Origin: Psychrobacillus lasiicapitis
Lineage (GTDB): Bacteria; Bacillota; Bacilli; Bacillales_A; Planococcaceae
Assembly (NCBI RefSeq): GCF_006861795.1
Contig: NZ_VDGH01000015.1
Location: 1-64,000 of the forward strand
DNA length: 64,000 nucleotides
Direction: 5' to 3'
Of this stretch, positions 60,701-64,000 are shown one piece after another (position 1 is the first letter of the stretch; every line of letters starts with the position of its first letter). Position numbers and translations under genes: made by a program. The notes beneath the pieces were generated by a model that worked only from the letters and a program-made list of their open reading frames with translations, was not told the origin of the DNA and ran no database searches.

Positions 60701-61885
60701 TCACTTGAACAAGTTAATGGTCGTTATAATGATCGGCGCGCTAAATACAACATCGATCAGGAATGCACCAACAATTGGCACGACCAGGAATGCCGTGCGA
60801 GAAGGACCATACTTGCTCACGGTTGCGGACATGTTCGCCATTGCGTTCGGTGTTGCACCAAGTCCGTGGCCTAAGAATCCAGAGATCATAACAGCCGCAT
60901 CATAATCCTTGCCAAGCATTCGGAACATCACAAAAATGGCATACAAGACGAGGAAGCTAACTTGTATCAGTATAATGCCGATGAGTGGTAGTGCAAGATC
61001 TGCTACTTCCCATAGCTTGATGCTCATCAGTGCCATCGAGAGAAAGATCGCAAGCGAAACGTCACCGATTAAGTTGATCTCTTTCATATTCACCGTACCC
61101 TTTATAAAGCGATCGGCAAGATTCCGAACAATAACCGCCACGAACATCGCCCCTATATAGGACGGCAGGACGAAGCCGGTCACATTCGTAAACAAATCAC
61201 CAAGATACGTTCCCGCTGCCATGGAGAACGTGAGAAGAGCAACCTGGACCATGAATGACCACTCTTGAATCGGCTTCTCATCTTTCTCTACATACCCTTC
61301 TATTTTACCCGATGACGGCTTTAAGTCATGTTTTTTAATTAGGTACCGCGCAACCGGACCACCGGAAAGGCTTCCGCAAATCAGGCCAAGGGTGGCGGCG
61401 GCCATCCCAACCGTCAAAGCTGAGGAAATGCCCAAGTCCTCAATCGTCTGTCCGTATGCCGCAGCTCCCCCATGTCCACCGTTCATCGAAACTGCTCCAG
61501 CCATGACACCTAGCAGTGGGTCAATTCCAAACAATTGAGCAAACGAAACACCGATGACGTTTTGAACGAACACCGTGACGCCACACAAGAGCAAATAGAT
61601 GACTAAGAGCTTCCCCCCCAGTTTGATGAGCTTGAAGCTTGCCCCAAGACCGACCGTCGTAAAGAAGGCGATCATGAACAGCGACTGTAGCGATGTATCC
61701 AATGTAATCTCGACAATCCCCGTAGTTTTCAATACAAGCGCTAAAGTAGCGAATATCAAACCGCCGACGACAGGCGCAGGGATCAGGAACCGATTAAGCA
61801 ATCCTATCCGGTTGACAAGTGCCATTCCCAACAAATAGAGAGCTACTGCAAGGAACAGAGTTGTAATTTGATTTAGTTCAATCAT
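60701..61885 (-). CDS. gltS: Sodium/glutamate symporter GltS
   Basis: A 394-residue GltS-family protein with about 10-12 helices. The glycine-rich loops GAVSMNGGHGGAAAYG and MISGFLGHGLGATPNAMANMSA are the two reentrant loops typical of GltS. Imports glutamate with sodium. The gene is visibly richer in G and C than its neighbours. Its leader contains the remains of another glutamate symporter gene with its control elements, so it may be a replacement. Confidence 0.93.
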   Translation of the reverse strand: MIELNQITTLFLAVALYLLGMALVNRIGLLNRFLIPAPVVGGLIFATLALVLKTTGIVEITLDTSLQSLFMIAFFTTVGLGASFKLIKLGGKLLVIYLLLCGVTVFVQNVIGVSFAQLFGIDPLLGVMAGAVSMNGGHGGAAAYGQTIEDLGISSALTVGMAAATLGLICGSLSGGPVARYLIKKHDLKPSSGKIEGYVEKDEKPIQEWSFMVQVALLTFSMAAGTYLGDLFTNVTGFVLPSYIGAMFVAVIVRNLADRFIKGTVNMKEINLIGDVSLAIFLSMALMSIKLWEVADLALPLIGIILIQVSFLVLYAIFVMFRMLGKDYDAAVMISGFLGHGLGATPNAMANMSATVSKYGPSRTAFLVVPIVGAFLIDVVFSAPIIITTINLFK

Positions 61886-62231
61886 ATATCTTCACCTTTC
61901 TTAAAAGCTTTACCTCTTCATTGATGAATTTCCCACAGCCGAACCTTCATTCAGCCGTTTCCATCAAAATTTAGGTTAACTTTGGATATTTTAAAGCTTG
62001 TCGTTTTATTACTTACACATATGTACCGAATGAATGTAGCCAAGCTGGTCACGGCATGATACGAATTCCGTTTCTCCCACAAACACATATATGAAGCCGA
62101 GCTTATCTGCTAGTGAAAAAGCTCTGACATGTTGCACTCGTCTCACTGCAGATTTTCTATTCAAAGATTGCAACTACTTTCCTAATAAAAAGATTTACCC
62201 CAAAATAATAAGGGTACACAAGGAAACATCC

Positions 62232-62309
62232 TCATACTATAACAATCAATCCTAGTATTAGCACGGTAAAAATTTGATATGCCTTAGTAAATTTTAATTT
62301 TTTCTCCAT
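62232..62309 (-). pseudogene. Vestigial N-terminus of a gltT-like symporter gene
   Basis: ATG 62309 opens 25 codons (MEKKLKFTKAYQIFTVLILG) that align with gltT (KKKFKFTLAYQILVGLVLG), then TGA at 62232. Similarity then fades. The rest of a roughly 420-codon gene is missing and gltS lies downstream. Upstream, the -10, cre and TTTTGT-type elements remain at the same distances as in gltT. It is the residue of a duplicated, GlnL-regulated symporter. Confidence 0.75.
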
Positions 62310-62331
62310 TAATAAGTTACTCTTTTCAATC

Positions 62332-62413
62332 GGTAAGCGCTTTCATCCATAAAAGATGGATTTATACTAGTATTTTACGGGAGACCTATTGAATCCTACA
62401 AAATCCGACATTT
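62332..62413 (-). promoter_or_regulatory. Vestigial GlnL/cre control region
   Basis: cre-like TGAAAGCGCTTACC (62332-62345), -10 TAAAAT (62372-62377) and, on the minus strand, AAATGT-CGGA-TTTTGT-AGGA-TTCAAT (62413-62388). One TTTTGT half-site is perfect and the flanking ones are decayed; the 10-bp step is kept. Distances to the start codon equal those in gltT within 2 bases. Confidence 0.65.
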
Positions 62414-62529
62414 TCAGTTATATATTTTAAAAACGGTGCATATTACTCTTTTATTCAATTAGCTGTCGCTAAACTTTTCATTTGCTTCAGCATCGTTCGA
62501 CTTGATAATTTGCATAATATAAAAGAAAA

Positions 62530-62572
62530 ACCACCTAAATCGTTGTCATTTCAACGTTCCAGGAGGTCTTCT
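62530..62572. terminator. Imperfect hairpin in the 61.9-62.8 kb gap
   Basis: ACCACCTAAATCGTTG pairs imperfectly with CAACGTTCCAGGAGGT around TCATTT. It could end the leftward WYL-regulator transcript. Confidence 0.4.
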
Positions 62573-62809
62573 CTATAATTCGAACTTACTTATGATAAGG
62601 TTCACCGTAACGCATCTAAATGAGGTTTTTACCTTTTTTGTTAAAATGATTTTACTAGAAATTAAATAAAGAACAGTACTGATAAAAATGCTATTAACCT
62701 CTCAAAGTATTTACATCTAATCAGAAGTATATATCTCCCCAATCTGTGCAAAATTGAGAGGCACTGCAATTGGCCAAGCTCAAAATTATTTGGCTTTTAA
62801 CCGCATTGC

Positions 62810-63772
62810 TTAAGGGCAGAATAAACATACTCTCTCATGTAAACCTTCTAAGACTTCTTCTGGCACTTCCCTGACCTTGATATCCTCGCCTAGGAAAAGC
62901 AGCCAATTTGTTATTTCGGTCAATTCTCCTGAATTATTAACATTGATAAAAGTCTTTAGAATGGCTGTGGTTTGGTAAGGATTTGTATAGGAAATTGAAA
63001 CTTTTAAAGGATGGTATTTTTTGAACTGGGCAATTGCCTTTGGGCCAAGTTCAAGGACAAGGTTGATTACTTCTTCCTGCTTACTTAGTTTTTCTAAAAT
63101 ATTTTTCTTACTTAATCTTTTTTTCGTAGGGTATGGTTCGACATTGGTGAGATTGTCGACGGGAAAAATCTCCCTATTCTCTTCCTTTAAGTCAAATCCT
63201 TCAATCAGCCAAAGGCTTTTTTCACGATAAAGGTGCAAGAGATAAATTGGATAAGTCTTTACTATCTTCTCTTCTTCGATAGTAATCAATAAATAGCGAT
63301 CCAAAAGAAGGATTTGGATAAGTTTTTCTAAAATAGGATGGGGGAGGTCTGACAGATCAAGTAGGTCGGGATTATTAGGGTTAGTTCCTTCAAAAAGCAA
63401 GATTTGATTTAAAAGAACGAGGTCATCTTGCTGGTTTTCTGAAATGAGGCCTAGTAATTTTTCAGCTAAAGACTGACGGCTCTTTAGATAAGGGAGTTGT
63501 TGATTTCTTGTGGCCATAAAGGCAATAAAGAGAGCTTTAATCTCATTATCGGTGAAGCGGACAGTGGGCAGGACAGAATTGTTCATGACAAAATAGCCCC
63601 CATCCCTTCCAACTTCAGCAACAAGGGGCATCCCCATGGCTTCAATTTCTCTGATATCTCTAATAGCGGTTGAACGAGAGATGTTAAATTCTTGCATGAT
63701 CTCAGAAATTGTAAAGTGGGATCGGTTGTTGATATACCGCATGATAATATTAATCCGTTCAACTTTTTTCAT
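62810..63772 (-). CDS. WYL-domain transcriptional regulator (YafY/DeoR-like)
   Basis: A 320-residue regulator: N-terminal HTH_11 (FTISEIMQEFNISRSTAIRDI, residues about 18-38), then a WYL domain (about 140-215, LLITIEEEKIVKTYPIYLLHLYREKSLWLIEGF) and a C-terminal WCX extension. WYL regulators sense small ligands or nucleic acids. ATG follows a GGAGGTCC ribosome site. It is divergent from a gene cut by the window end, which encodes an effector-binding-type protein, a common pairing. Confidence 0.88.
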   Translation of the reverse strand: MKKVERINIIMRYINNRSHFTISEIMQEFNISRSTAIRDIREIEAMGMPLVAEVGRDGGYFVMNNSVLPTVRFTDNEIKALFIAFMATRNQQLPYLKSRQSLAEKLLGLISENQQDDLVLLNQILLFEGTNPNNPDLLDLSDLPHPILEKLIQILLLDRYLLITIEEEKIVKTYPIYLLHLYREKSLWLIEGFDLKEENREIFPVDNLTNVEPYPTKKRLSKKNILEKLSKQEEVINLVLELGPKAIAQFKKYHPLKVSISYTNPYQTTAILKTFINVNNSGELTEITNWLLFLGEDIKVREVPEEVLEGLHERVCLFCP

Positions 63773-63883
63773 CTGGACCTCCTAAACAGTATCATTTTTT
63801 GACTCTATTAAAGACTATTATAAACTCATCAAGTGAAAAGACAAATCATTTGATAAATTTTAAAAAAGAGGAAGGTTTTGAAA

Positions 63884-64000
63884 ATGGCAAATTATACTTT
63901 AGAAGAAAAAGACAGCTTTATCGTTTTAGGTTTGGGAACTGAGCTTACGAGCGATTACACAGACTATGCTGGCATAAACAAGGAAAAGTCAGTCTTTTGG
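63884..64000 (+). CDS. GyrI/AraC effector-binding-type protein (5' end only)
   Basis: ATG 63884 with GAGGAAGG 8 bases upstream opens at least 39 codons running off the window (MANYTLEEKDSFIVLGLG...). The start resembles GyrI-like small-molecule-binding proteins that are often divergent from YafY/WYL regulators. Only 39 residues are seen, so the family is provisional. Confidence 0.5.
   Translation, partial: MANYTLEEKDSFIVLGLGTELTSDYTDYAGINKEKSVFW

Noticed and set aside
1-64000. CRISPR array, tRNA or rRNA genes, prophage
   Set aside because: No regularly spaced short repeats, no cloverleaf with CCA-type ends, no rRNA words and no phage structural or integrase genes were seen on either strand.

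Overview
The window looks like chromosomal DNA of an AT-rich, endospore-forming Gram-positive bacterium of the order Bacillales, most likely Planococcaceae (Psychrobacillus/Lysinibacillus-like) or a close Bacillaceae relative. The basis is strong GGAGG-type ribosome binding sites, Bacillus-type regulators and cis-elements (Rrf2 YwnA type, MntR boxes, GlnK/GlnL, cre), two S-box leaders, an L-box leader, a YaaH-type spore hydrolase and lipoprotein-type binding proteins. The genus is inferred. No rRNA, tRNA, prophage or CRISPR array was seen; the region is metabolic and transport-rich, with GC-rich dispersed repeats between operons.

1-25 kb: an Rrf2 regulator with an NAD(P)-binding protein and a luciferase-like oxidoreductase, sharing an operator motif; a YitT membrane protein; an acetyl-CoA hydrolase/CoA-transferase beside a LytTR regulator, with a 21-bp-spaced direct repeat upstream of the transferase; an RNA methyltransferase; a penicillin-binding-type hydrolase divergent from an AraC regulator; an MFS transporter; a decayed stretch with half a cobalamin riboswitch and two tiny genes; the mntABCD manganese importer with two MntR boxes; a TetM-like ribosomal protection GTPase; a YeiH/LysR pair; a CapA-like protein; and a TetR-regulated ABC-2 exporter.

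25-35.5 kb: a methionine salvage island. Two SAM riboswitches drive divergent operons: leftward mtnK-mtnA plus a ribose-type ABC importer (probably for methylthioribose), rightward mtnW-mtnX-mtnB and then mtnD. Together they encode every dedicated step from methylthioribose to the ketoacid precursor of methionine.

35.5-41 kb: a GMC oxidoreductase with a Tat-exported small subunit, facing tatC-tatA, then a TraB-family protein. 41-46 kb: repeats, then a polar amino acid ABC importer behind a lysine riboswitch, divergent from an NCS1 permease. 46.5-53 kb: a LysM-GH18 hydrolase, an MFS transporter, and a GlnK/GlnL two-component system upstream of a GltT-type glutamate symporter whose promoter has three TTTTGT repeats at 10-bp steps. 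53-64 kb: mqo, pgeF, a LysM-CAP secreted protein whose Shine-Dalgarno lies in a hairpin, small enzymes, a ClbS/DfsB pseudogene, gltS, a vestige of a second gltT-like gene that keeps its control region, and a WYL regulator divergent from a cut-off gene.

The most notable points are the GlnL-type box and its vestigial copy, the importer inside the S-box operon, matching Rrf2 operators, candidate non-AUG starts (CTG, ATA), the hairpin over the LysM-CAP ribosome binding site, and MITE-like repeats, one bounded by perfect 21-bp inverted ends.
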